DNA of 64,000 bases, from the NCBI GenBank assembly GCA_029378245.1, contig JARKIF010000025.1, forward strand, positions 558,001 through 622,000. Reading direction: 5' to 3'. Positions 20,960-31,681 of this stretch are shown here, one piece after another. The notes beneath the pieces are model-generated. The model saw nothing but the letters and a program-made list of their open reading frames with translations. It was not told the DNA's origin and ran no database searches. How positions within the stretch are numbered: position 1 is the first letter of the stretch; each line of letters starts with the position of its first letter. A program made the position numbers and the translations under genes. The DNA comes from Roridomyces roridus. Taxonomy: Eukaryota > Basidiomycota > Agaricomycetes > Agaricales > Mycenaceae.

Positions 20960-22450
20960 CTGTCGTGTGTAAATCATCATCTGTCGCAAGGAATCTCAAT
21001 GTATCCGGCGCTGTGCGAGGTCGCCCAAATGAAAGGCAATTTCGCAAGTCAGAGTTAATAAATTGGTGGAGACTCGGACACATTCACTATATCAGCTGCT
21101 CATTCAGAGAGTATGTGCTTGTATCGTCTGGAGAGGCTACTATGGGTTGCGCTGCAGATCTTTGTTCCAGACTCGAGAGTGAACCGAATATATTTCCAGT
21201 GTAGCCCACCGCCGGCAGCTGTAGCCTGTCAGGACGTTACTTTGGGTGTATGCTAGGGCGACGACAGACGGTTACCGTATCCAGGGTGCGACGAAGTTGC
21301 CATTGAACAAAGCCTCGAGAACCGAAACGAGTACCAACGTGTACATTTTAATTTCGACCGGACATCGTTCGACACCATCCGTCAGCGAGAAGTTGAGGAG
21401 GTCCTTTGTTTGATTCCATATGTAGCCCATCAGCCGCGCGATTGACGAGTCGATAGACAGTACGATGCAGTATGACGCGGAGTTCATGAGCCGGGTTCGG
21501 AAATTCTTCGCAGATGATCATGATGGCAGGAGGCAAGAGACAAGTTTGTTTGGCCCAACAACAAACCTCCTCTTCCCGACCACCACCATACCCTATGCTT
21601 GATCTCACCCAACGCGGTCCACTTCACTCTTTTCAATAACTCGAAACGCATTAGAGAACTTGAAGCATGCGCGTCTACGACGGATACGCATGGGCGGTGC
21701 GTGCTGCGTGTCTACAAGCAACCTTGCGGGGAATTAAGAGCTCGTGGTGGAGACGACGACCTGGACGGCAAGAAGGAAGCAGCAAGGAAATGCGGAGGCG
21801 GCGCCTAATGCGCGTGCTAATCTACCCGATGTCAGACTGTATCTAATGTCTGCCTCGACAAGGCCACAACTCCCTGCTAGTGGTGTTGAGCCTAACTACA
21901 TGTGCGTCTAATGTGTTATAGGAGAGCCCGTTTGCTGAATCACTGCCAGTGGGACATGGGGCGACTATGCATCTTTTGTGCATCATATGAGCGAGTTGGC
22001 GGTGGTCAGTGGCTGGATGCTCTGCGATTTGACTCGCAGCGCGCGCTGATACGGATAGGCAACAGGACAAGAATGTGGATTTGCTGTTGGCAGATTCGGG
22101 TGCGTCTTACCTTGTCTTCATCCCTTTCTTTTACCGATTCTGGTCCGCGCAGGTGACTTGCACGACGGTTAATGTCGCATACTTCGGCTCCGATGCTCAT
22201 GACGTGCGTTACCTATCGACACTTGTTCATAGTCTTAATGGACAGGCTGGATTCGAGCCTAGACAATGAATTGTGTTCTGAGCCTTGGGACTCTATTGCT
22301 CATCGCACCGTGACCGGTTGAAAGAGTATTGGTTCGAATCCATGTGAGGGCTTAGAGGAAAAGGAGGCGGTTTTATTTTGCGGCTTTGCCTACTCAGTCG
22401 CGACATGACTTGGAAAATTCCATCCTCACGACCAACCCAGAACAGAAAAT
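20960..22450. other. No firm gene
   Basis: A minus-strand frame at 21273-21487 encodes a hydrophobic-ish peptide (KMYTLVLVSVLEALFNGNFV) that could be a lone exon. A B-box-like GGTTCGAATCCATG at 22339 is an isolated tRNA-promoter fragment. Nothing else is supported. Confidence 0.35.
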
Positions 22451-22453
22451 ATC

Positions 22454-24113
22454 TCAACCCAATTCAAGAAAGCCTATACTCGTAATGCAGGCTCTGAAAT
22501 CTATCCACGAGTCAGCTCACAACAAAGCAAAGCCATCGAAAACACACATACCTCGATGCAAGATCTTCACAATCCTATTATCCCTCATCAACACTGAATT
22601 CATGTCCACAATGGACGCCGAATCCAATCCCGTTTTTTGCATACACGTGGATTTGAACAACGCATCCCGCATCCCAGGATGCTCCGCACTCCGCCGCGCG
22701 GCAACGGGAAACCCAGCGACTTCGCCGAGTTGTTTCATCGTTGCGCAGACAGCCTTGTGCGGCTTGACGGGATGTTTCCACTGGATCCATTCGATCGTTT
22801 GTTCAAGAGAGAAAGCTTGGAATTGAACAGCAATTCACCTCGTGCCGTTGGCAGCTCTGCGAACAATAAATCACCCGGGAGCATCTCCCGCATTGTTGGT
22901 ATCGCCCCGACGCCGATCCGACAAACGTAGTACAATCCGGATTTGAACAACTGCTCTGCATTAGCGTGGCGTTGCTGTATAGCAGATTTAAAGCAGTCTC
23001 GAACGGCCGTTTGTTCCGTATATGAATTATGCTCAATCGCGCGGATTGGCTTCCCTGCACGATACTCGGGTGGAACCGTTGCGTGTCATACGATAGCGCG
23101 AGCTTTTCGTGGATGTACCCTGCATGCGTCTGGAGGGTCCGATGCCAGATTGCGTCCTCGGCATCCGATGGTAGATGGTCGTGGAGCTTGTGCGTGACGC
23201 GCGTCATGGCGTCGAGCATAGGCTCTGCCTGCTCATCGTAAAAGTACGCCGTGGAGACGCCGTCTGCTATGTAGCCGAACGAGCTGATGAAATTTTGCAT
23301 AATGACGGTCGGGGCCTTGTACCACTTCATGCGATTTACGGATGTGGGCTTGCAAGGCAGGGCGTCGCATACAAAGTTGAGCAATTGGACCATGTTTCGT
23401 CGGAGGGTGGCGGAGTGGAGGAGTGTGCCGAGAACAGAGTCGTCCTCGGGTCGAGCGAAGGAGGCGATCAGGCTCAGAAGCTGGAAGGACGGGTATTCGT
23501 CCAGCCAGCGGCAGCATTGGGTGACTGCGGCTGTGAAGTTTGGGCCAAAGATGTCCCGGGGGAATCGGGGCCAGGAGGTGTGAGGCCCTTCCATGCGGTT
23601 CTCCCAGGGAATCTTGAAGAAAACCTCGATTTGCAGAGCGAGAATTGTGCCTAGAGCGCGTACTAGGCACTCCAGGGTGTCGGTGCGGGGATGGTATGGG
23701 TCGGGAAATACGCCCGGGGACACGGTGTGATTGAGCCAGTGCCAGTTGTGTGCTTCATCGACGTAGGCATCTCGCATGTCACAGGAACACGTTTCCATTT
23801 TGCGCGCCAAAGCAATCATGTCCTCCCGCGACCGCTCGTGGCGGATGAACGCCATGAAAGAGGTCAGAAGTTCAGGACACTCTTCAGCAACGCGTGCAAC
23901 TGACGCGTCCGAGCATCGTTGGAAAGAACTCGGGCTGCGTGCGTCGACTGGCGGTGGCCAGTCATCAGTCGCTTCCGGGGACCCAGGGAAAGCAGGGATT
24001 CCAGTCAGCGAGTGCACAAAGTAGATGTAGTATTTCACACAGTATTTGGGAGCTGTAGCATCGACGAGGGAGCTTTGGACGTGGCGGGCAACGCTGTCGA
24101 GAGAAGTGACCAT
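22454..24113 (-). CDS. MYND zinc-finger protein, 516 aa
   Basis: The start ATG is at 24113. Introns 22781-22838 and 22501-22551 keep frame and give three exons. The long N-terminal part is mostly helical. The C-terminal third carries a MYND finger: CSNPDC, then CGRCSRVIYCSQSCQRHE, and across the intron WKHPVKPHKAVC, which completes the Cys/His set. Removing the intron is needed to obtain the last ligands, which supports the model. MYND fingers bind proline-rich peptides and mediate protein contacts; agarics have many such genes. There is no SET domain, so it is not a SMYD methyltransferase by eye. The 5' neighbour is 1.1 kb away on the other strand. Confidence 0.85.
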
Positions 24114-25205
24114 GACGGACAAGAGAAGAGTGGGCGTTCGGTAATCAATTCTGATTGGATGCCTCGCTTGCTCTTGACCATCATCTGCCACCCCCGGGCC
24201 CGCTCGTCGTCCATCCAAGCCCGCCTATCCTTTCCTACCTCAGGAGTCAGCACATACCTACTGGCATAAACCCTTCTCCGAGACTCTCAGCGCCGGTCGG
24301 GAAAGCTCCGGCGACCTTGGGCTTGAGCTTACACCATAGCACCGCGTCTGCTTTTCCCCAAGTCTCAACTCGCAACTTGCACTACACGGAATTTTCCGCC
24401 TTTTAAATCTTAAAACCATCACCGTCGGGCAAGATTCCGCTCACGACGCCGCCGGGTGACTCGACAGGTCTATTTGCCGCATGTTCCGCACGACTCTCGG
24501 GATCTCAAACCCTGGCGGCTGCGGAGTCTACAACATTCTCCATGGCGACTCCTCACATTTGGCGCTTGCTCGCGGCATCTTCTACTGCTCAAATAACGCT
24601 CGCAATGCATTTTACGCTCTCTTGATCGCTTCTCTATGACGACTGCCGACCGCCAAATCTCTTGAATATCCCTCTATTCTCACCGCTCGACGCTGACAGA
24701 GACGCCGCCTACTGTCCTGGGGCGTGGAGGCTCACCATCTTTTAGGCAAACGCGTTGATACTATCCAAGGTCCGAGAGCCAAGCAAGATAGTCTCTCCGG
24801 CCCGACTTTGCAACGTTGTTGCATTGTGGAGCAATCGAGCCACTCATATCCCGTGCGAGCCTCGCCTACCTCTAGCGCGTCGCAAGGCCGGTAAACATGT
24901 TGTTTCTCATGTAATGGCAGTGCCATGAGATGAAAAACACCGTCTTGGTACGTACATTCAGATTAATGCCGCGGCAGAGGTTATTGATGTAATACCGGAC
25001 GCTGGGTAGACAAGGTATAGTTACACTGGTCCAATCCTATCAACAGCAAAGCGCTGAATGCGACGATTTCGACGTTAAAAGTACGTGCCACCCAAAACGC
25101 CGCTCCGAACAGAGCCTCTTTGCATCGTGTGTGACTAATAAAAATCATCGCTACCCTGTGTACTTGCATCCTGCTTCCTTCGCCAGCCCACTCCTCGCCG
25201 CCACC
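24114..25205. other. Divergent intergenic region
   Basis: It separates two divergent genes and should hold both promoters. I see no gene in it. Confidence 0.5.
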
Positions 25206-26626
25206 ATGCACCTGTCACTCGGCAAAATTCGTAAATTTATTCGACGACTCTCCCAGTCTCTCCACCTGCGACGACGACGACCCACGAGCTATTCGCCCTC
25301 TCCCCCGGACAACGACCCAGTGTCGACTTCCGGTTGCATCTCCCATTCAGAGGTCGGGAGTAGCAAGAACAAGCAGGATGAAGAAAATACAGCATCCCGC
25401 ACTCACACCGGACGCAACGCCGTGAAATTCGCTCTCCAGACGCTAAGCAAGGTCTCAAACAACATCCCACTCGGCGGTGTCATCAACAGCGTCATCGACC
25501 CGCTCCTGGACCTCGCTGACCGGATCGAGGTGAGTGAATAGGTGTCACGAATTCCCGGGATCTCCATGGGGGTTTTAGGAAACTCAAGCCAATCGCGAGG
25601 GGTTGGTTGAATTGGCGGCAAGGATCGGGCGGTTGCTTCACATCATTGGGGAGAAGAGATCCAGTCCGGATGAAGTGGAATCTGCATCCGTTGTTGAGAA
25701 CGTCTTTCGCGAGTGCGTATCTCACCTCGCGTCACGAGCATCAATTTACGTCTTACCGCTGCGCACAGGGAACTTGAATCCATTGCAGCCGATCTCAACG
25801 CGGCGCGCTCCCAAGGAACGATCCAACAATTCTTTAACAGCAGGGATACCGCGGGTTCGCTGGCAGCGCACAACGACACCCTCGCGCGTCTTATTTCCGA
25901 GTTGACTGTACGCCGTTGCTTGCTTGGAGCGTATGCTTGCAAACTGATTGGGAGGATTCTGCAGCTCGAGAAAATGCAAGATGTCCAACAATCGCTGAAA
26001 GTGATAGAAGAGAAGCTCGGAAGACTAGCGCGGGACGGGAATTTCGAGGATGTGCGCCCGGAGCTCTTCGGTGAGCCCTGCCATTCATATCCTCATTTCT
26101 GAACTCACAACTTCGTCTAGGTGGCACGGGGGGTAAAGGTGGTGCGAGCGACGACATCGGTGGGGAAGGCGGTTTCGGCCAGGGAACACGGTTGCCGATC
26201 GAAGACGTCAACGAATTCAAGCGGGTTCTCGGTGCGTGCATACTGTACAGTAAAACTGCCGCCTGAATCATCTCCGTTTCAGGTGGGACTGGAGGCGAAG
26301 GCGGATTTGGGCCCAACAAAGGCGGTTTCGGCGGAATGGGGCAAGCAACCCAATTCGGAGGCAGGCTCCTCCCCGCCTTTGCCTCTGGTGGCAAGGGACT
26401 GCCGAACCTACCGCTGGTGGAATTCTGCCACACATATGATCTAGATGAGGACATCCTCGAACGTTTGAGAGAGCAAGGGTTCAAGATGTCTGCGGCGTTG
26501 TATGGGTTGAAGGATGATGATTTGATGGGTGTTGGGTTCAAAGTGGGGCATGTTGCCGAGGTGAAGAGGGCGTTGAGGGAGTTTGTTGAGCATGTGGAGG
26601 CGGGGAGGCCGCCTACGCCGGGTTGA
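25206..26626 (+). CDS. MLKL/HeLo-like N-terminal bundle, glycine-rich repeats and SAM-like domain, 385 aa
   Basis: The model starts at ATG 25206 and removes introns 25530-25578, 25713-25768, 25908-25964, 26071-26120 and 26232-26282; frame is kept and the length is 386 codons. After a basic N-terminus (FIRRLSQSLHLRRRR), residues about 70-240 form a helical domain with NAVKFALQTLSKVSNNIPLGG, DPLLDLADRIEETQANREG, LLHIIGEKR and LQQFFNS-like phrases. These are what I know from the MLKL_NTD-like adaptor domain of basidiomycete NLR proteins. Two glycine-rich repeats follow (GGTGGKGGASDDIGGEGGFG and GGTGGEGGFGPNKGGFGGMG). The C-terminus is SAM-like (LVEFCHTYDLDEDILERLRE...GVGFKVGHVAEVKRALREFV). A role in cell-death or non-self signalling is inferred from the N-terminal family, not shown. 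Confidence 0.8.
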
Positions 26627-26816
26627 TTCAGATATCTTTATGATGTTATGGCCTGCAGGTACAGGACATTCAGCTTGTGCTCTGATTGTGGATCCATAGT
26701 TGAGCGTTCGGCGTATCAGGAAGGGCAAGTACAATAAGAATTGTTGAATACAAAGAAAATACAAGGCTGCTGCGAGCTAGCTACGCTGGACTCTTGTTCT
26801 ATTGTTCTGAACATGA

Positions 26817-26965
26817 GGCTCCTTTCGGATAACGTTACTTTCTGACACTTGGGAGCATTTCACCGCCAAACAGAAAATGACGGTTACTTTGCGTCACCGA
26901 AAATGGCAGCGGAAATAACGAAAAGTCGCTAAAGTAACCGGAAGTAACGCGATCCGAATGGAGCC
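26817..26965. mobile_element. 149-bp MITE, Harbinger-like, with TGA target duplication
   Basis: The left end GGCTCCTTTCGGATAACGTT matches the reverse of the right end (GGCTCCATTCGGATCGCGTT) with few mismatches over about 25 bases. TGA flanks both sides (26814-26816 and 26966-26968). Three-base targets of TNA form fit PIF/Harbinger elements. There is no coding capacity. It lies just downstream of the SAM-domain gene. Confidence 0.75.
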
Positions 26966-27742
26966 TGAGGTTTTGTACAAACAACGACGACTCTGACCAA
27001 CGAGAACTTCAACTTCTTTTGTATTGGGAATATAAGTACCCTCAACCCCGAGGACTGTGACCCCCACGAACTAATTTCATGCACATCCCCAAGACATTCT
27101 TCTACAAGCTACTGATAACCATACCGATTCGGCGTCCACCAGTTTCCGGTACGCCATCAAAGGAAAAGAAAACTAACCACATCCGAACTCACTTTTGAAT
27201 CCAGGTGGTATTATATGAGACTGGCCAACCGGCCAGCCTAGCTTTCCGGCCACTTGGCTCAAACAAGGCCATTTGTATAGGAACTTACTTGGTTGTGGTG
27301 GCAGAGTGGAAAGGTCGTCCATATGCTCTCCGAGGCCGAATTTGGTCCCGCTCCATGACGTTGACAGGCTGCTGTGCCTGTCACCACCGGCGCGGCTGTC
27401 CGAAACACGTGTTTTGCTATTTTCACTCCTCGCTTACAATGAATCACCTCGTTCTCGACGACAGCCCAACCATTCTGCGACTTCTCGTGCTCGTTATACT
27501 CGGCAGACTTGGGGCTATCTCCAGTATATCCACTGTATCCATCCGGCTTCTCCATCCCGCTCAGCTCCACAGGTGGCCGGCTCAGCCATCTCACCTATTT
27601 TTGGACTCGACTCGGCAAAATATTTCTCATGTCACCAAACCTTGACAGAATCGGGCGGTTCTGGTCTCGTTCGACTCGTCTGAACCTAGCCTACCTCCTA
27701 GACCTCTCCAGTTCATGGTTTGTGCCCCTATTCATTTCATAA
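26966..27742. other. Unresolved stretch, possible exons
   Basis: Both strands have open frames at 27205-27683 without recognised features. Upstream exons of the next SAM-like frame may lie here, but I could not join them. Confidence 0.3.
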
Positions 27743-28075
27743 TTGCTGAAAACACCTAAGGTGGCCGGGAGGTCAGTCTCGGATAATAGAGCTACTCAGA
27801 ACCCACTGCGCGAATACGTCCGAGCCACTCAGCCACTTCTATCTCCCGAGGAAACGGCCCTGTTGCCATCCATGGACATCAAGTTGTTCTGCGAGATTTG
27901 CGACCAGGACGAATTCATTTATTCAACGCTCATTTCCAAAGGATTTGAAACTACCGTCGATGTTGCGGCTGAATGCGGGTGCGATTTGCGGTCGTATGGT
28001 TTGCGAGGTGGTCACGTTCATGGGTTGAAGACGGCTTTGAAGAAGTTGATCAGGGACAAGAAAAAGAAGGAGTAA
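27743..28075 (+). CDS. Second SAM-like-domain ORF (5' end unresolved)
   Basis: The only ATG in the conserved part is at 27872, but the frame already reads as protein from about 27750 (NPLREYVRATQPLLSPEETALLP), so an upstream exon is likely. The C-terminal 65 residues (IKLFCEICDQ, then STLISKGFETTVDVA, then YGLRGGHVHGLKTALKKLI) align in layout with the SAM-like end of the protein 1.2 kb upstream, including the Gly-His before the last helix. It ends in a lysine-rich tail. It may be a stand-alone partner that pairs by SAM-SAM contact, or a truncated paralogue. It lacks the glycine-rich part. Confidence 0.55.
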   Translation: MLKTPKVAGRSVSDNRATQNPLREYVRATQPLLSPEETALLPSMDIKLFCEICDQDEFIYSTLISKGFETTVDVAAECGCDLRSYGLRGGHVHGLKTALKKLIRDKKKKE

Positions 28076-28718
28076 TCGGAGTTGCGCATTTTTGTACACC
28101 TAGTGCAGTTTCGTTTTGAAACCAATGCAAGAGAGGGGTGACAGCGAAGGGTTGCTTTTAAGGAATTGATAAGGGACAGTCAGCCTTTGGCCGTACCCCG
28201 CGCGGGACCTAGGGCCTTATCTTAATCTTTGGACATCCAGCCGAATACGGTTCCGAACACTGCTGCCTCCTAAATCCAGGGACATCGAAGCGATGGTTGA
28301 CGGCTATGGCTTCACACACAAACTCCAGTGTGGGACTAGGTCACACTCGTTGATCTGATCCATGCCAGTTCGACTCCATGCAGTGAGGGCCTAGTTGCTT
28401 GCAATTGGGCAGTGGTACTTCAATCTCCTAGCAGGTGCTCGGCACTTACTGATGTTTCACTAGCAGCTCTGCTTCGCCCCATCTAGTGGGTGACCTACTC
28501 AAGACGCCGTGCGATACATAGGGAACCGTGGGGTGGCGCATGACACTTGTAACAGACCGCCCACGCGAACTCGGCTCAAACAAGATTGGGCGGTTCAAGC
28601 GCAGGAACGAGAGTGCGGCGGCGGCCGTTAAGTCAGTACAGGACCGAGTTTACTTGATGTCCTGCCAAAATCTGGCTAGAGGGTCCTCCTGAACCTTGCC
28701 TTTCTCGGACACTGCATG

Positions 28719-28733
28719 GTATAAAAGCGAGGA
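28719..28733 (+). promoter_or_regulatory. TATA-like promoter element
   Basis: GGTATAAAAGCGAGG lies about 40 bases before the ATG of the secreted-protein gene, within the usual range for a TATA box in a short fungal 5' leader. Confidence 0.55.
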
Positions 28734-28764
28734 ACGAATGACTTCAACGACCAGCCTACCAACA

Positions 28765-29230
28765 ATGTTCGCTAAATCCCTCCTCGCCCTCATCGCTTTG
28801 CTCGCCACATCCAACGCCACTCCCTCGCCCGACATTGTCGCCCGGGCCGACATGGTACGTCTCCCGCATCCAACCCCCATCTCTCCCAACCTTCCGCCGC
28901 AGACCCAGTGCATCGTCAACTTCACTACCCCGGTCACCGATGGCACCACCATCGTCTCGTCGTTCAAAGTCCCGCACGCGGGCGTGTGCTACAACATGAT
29001 CATGCAGAACATCACCTACGTCCCCGGCGACACCCAGGTGGTGGTTCCGACCAACGCTCAGTGCGGGTGTTCGATCTATTGGTACAAGTGCGTGTTTCAG
29101 CTCGAGTGCCCGATTCTTTCTTTCTTACATCTTGATACGCAGTGCGCTCCAAGAAGCGCCCCCGGAAAATTGTTTCCAGAACTCGGAGATTAGGGCGAGG
29201 GCGGACTCGACTGCTTTCAAGTGCGCTTAG
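28765..29230 (+). CDS. Small secreted cysteine-containing protein, 120 aa
   Basis: Start ATG 28765; introns 28855-28902 and 29088-29142 keep frame to TAG at 29228-29230. The N-terminus is a clear signal peptide (MFAKSLLALIALLATSNATP). The mature part has six cysteines (in TQCIVNF, GVCYN, QCGCSIYW, ENCFQ and FKCA), which could form three disulfides. Small size, secretion and cysteines are features of effector-like or cell-wall-associated proteins of basidiomycetes, but no family is recognised. The TATA element 40 bases upstream supports the start. Confidence 0.75.
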
Positions 29231-30329
29231 TCTCGGTATTCATGTTGAAAGCGTGTATTCCACAACGTACTATTGATTCCACGCGAAGTAAATTCACCTC
29301 CAAATATGAATGGTTAATATTGTAAACTCGAGTCATCCGATCCGTCCGTGCTATGGTTGAAAAGACGGTTTGGTCCTTTTCCTTCGAAGTCAGTGATACT
29401 GAGGACTCCCTGCTGTTCAACTACTTCGGATACCACTCCGGAGAGCCGCCGTTGGTTCAATTCCAGTCTTGAACGTTATGACTTCCGCTGTGAGTTTTTT
29501 TCTGGGTGGACTGCCATCCAACTCCAGGCCGCGGAATATCAATACTGTTCTTGGAGAGTAATATATGTCCTTTTATCCGGTGATACAGCAGCCTCTAATT
29601 ACTTGGTGCACAATTGCGAACACCACCATCGGAAGGAATTTGAAATCATATACGGGCTTTGCTCGATTCCAGCCATGAACTTGATCATCCCGGCACGTTT
29701 TTCCTTCGGGGACGCAGCACCTCGGCGAGGCACGTCCAACCACTCCTTGATGATCTGCTCGCAAACCAGGAACCTTGTCGCCGTCCTTTTGAAGAAAAAA
29801 GGTACTACCACAAATGCACAGTTTCGCACATGGGGTCGAACCAAGGAGATGACAGTGCCACGCGCGATGAAAGGACAGGAGATACGAGCACCGTTCTCTC
29901 TCCAGTGCCTTCAGTGTGGTTGCCATGTGCCACGACGCAGAACGATTGTCGGCAGGATATAGTGGATTCAGTCTTCAGATGCAAACACGGGAGTTCTCGT
30001 TCCGAATGTATCAGCGCAATGGTTGCTGGAGTCAAGCGTAGTGACTGGTGAAGGCCACAATTGCCAGGCCGTCGATATCACACATCACCTCATGTAGCTT
30101 CAAGCCTTCGACTTTTGACTACAAGGGAAAAGACTCACGAGCTCGCAGCAGCCGGACGGGACCCCAAACTCCAGCAGCAAAAAGTGACAAGCGCGGTGTG
30201 CTCATTCATGAATCATGCACGCAACTATTCTTGCCTCGTCGGACAAAATCATAGCATAAAATGAGTGTTCAAATTAACGTTCAAAAGTCAAATGAGTGGA
30301 GATACCAAATCCCAAGGAAATCAGACAAA
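29231..30329. other. No supported gene; possible relic on the minus strand
   Basis: Minus-strand frames at 29599-29926 contain phrases such as CAFVVVPFFF and IIKEWLDVPRRG. They faintly recall the beta-repeat gene at 20 kb but cannot be joined. I treat the region as a relic. Confidence 0.25.
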
Positions 30330-31681
30330 TCAGCGCAACGAACCCTCCTCGGCACCCACCGCTTCGACCTCGACCGGCGGCAAGCCCAACCCCTTCCTCA
30401 ACTCGGTCGTCGAATAATCCGAATAATACAGCACATTCCTCCCGAATCCAGACGAATTCGAATATTTCTGACTGCAATCCCTCATCAGCTTCGGCCCCAC
30501 GAACGATACGCAAAGCAAACTCACTGATTGAACCACGTCAACTCGACGATCGTCAACCCAGGCGGCGCCACCATATGCGCGAGCACCGCAAACGACGACT
30601 CACCCACAAGCAACACATCACATCGACTCAACTCCTTAATATCCCCCACCCAATCCCGACTATCCAACAACGTATACGTATATCCGTCCTCCTTGAGTGG
30701 AGTCAGCACAGTCTCGTCTGCCTCGCGCATCGCAATTGTCAATTCGACAGGCCCGAGGTCGCGCTGGATGTCAGCGAGTATGCGCCGCATGTTGGGCATG
30801 GACATGGAGAAGTAGAATTCGCCCGGGGGCATTTTGTATGCGGTGTCGGACCAACGGACGTGGATACCGACGCGGATGGGACGAGTGATTGGGAAGGTGA
30901 GAGCGGGGAGGGTGAGCGGGGTTGGAGCGAGTCGCTCGCGTACCCAGTCCATGACGCAGCCGTTGAGGTCTTCGGTTACTTCGCCAAATCGCTGCTCCTC
31001 TCGAGTTCGAGGCTGTGAGGCGAGATACGATGAGAAGAGAGAGAAAGCTCACTGTGTTCATAAATGTCTTCCAGATCGAGGATACTCGTGCAATTTTCCA
31101 TAAGTGCCGCGATGCGCGTCATCTTTTCTTCAGTCTCGCGGTCTCCCCTACAAAGTCCGCGGACGAAATCGCTCCGCTCATGGGGAATGATGTGGTCTTG
31201 GATCCGGCATGCCTTGCGTACGTCGACGGTGTAGTCCTCGGGGTTGAGCTGCTCGTTAAAGATCTCCGAGGTGGAGTAATCCCAGTTTCGGCTTTCGGAC
31301 AATACCAGGGTGCTGTCGAGGGCGCAGGCGAGGACGATACTGTGTTTGAAGTGTTGGAGGACAGACTGCGATCATCAATGAGCGAGCCTTCCTGAAGATA
31401 GGGACGTACGCCTAACCCCTCGCGCCCTATACTGCCCGCTCGAAGATATACACGCTTCTTGGGCGGCGGTGGAGGCGGTGGTGGAGGCGGAGGACTCGGC
31501 TCAAATATAAGCACAGATTCGTCCGGCTGCTGGACTGTGAGAGTGAGACTGGTGTCGAGAGTCTGGGGGTCCGTATAAACGCCGAGCGGCTGAGACTGAG
31601 GACAGCGAGAGTGACGAGGAGTAGGGCGTAGATGGCCCGGCGGGGGATACGGGGCAGGGCGTCATGGATGAAGGCACGCAT
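30330..31681 (-). CDS. Type II membrane glycosyltransferase-like protein
   Basis: Exons read 31681-31410, 31365-31053, 30999-30525 and 30471-30330; the last three junctions keep frame. The N-terminus has a membrane anchor (RAIYALLLVTLAVLSLS), followed by a Pro-rich stalk (PPPPPPPPPPKKR), as in Golgi type II enzymes. The catalytic-like half has IVLACALDSTLVLSESRNWD, then VGIHVRWSDTAYKMPP, IRDLGPVELTIAM-type and CDVLLVGESSFAVLAHMVAPPG. This layout resembles fucosyltransferase-fold enzymes (sugar nucleotide site HVRWSD, then the SSF motif), so that role is inferred. The anchor and stalk are in frames that differ by one base with no good intron between them, which could be a sequencing error, a wrong start or damage. 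Confidence 0.6.

Noticed and set aside
22330..22360. tRNA B-box-like GGTTCGAATCC
   Set aside because: No A box at the right distance and no acceptor pairing; only a fragment.
22735..22950. Minus-strand frame across the last intron of the MYND gene
   Set aside because: It runs through an intron in a frame different from the conserved MYND ligands.
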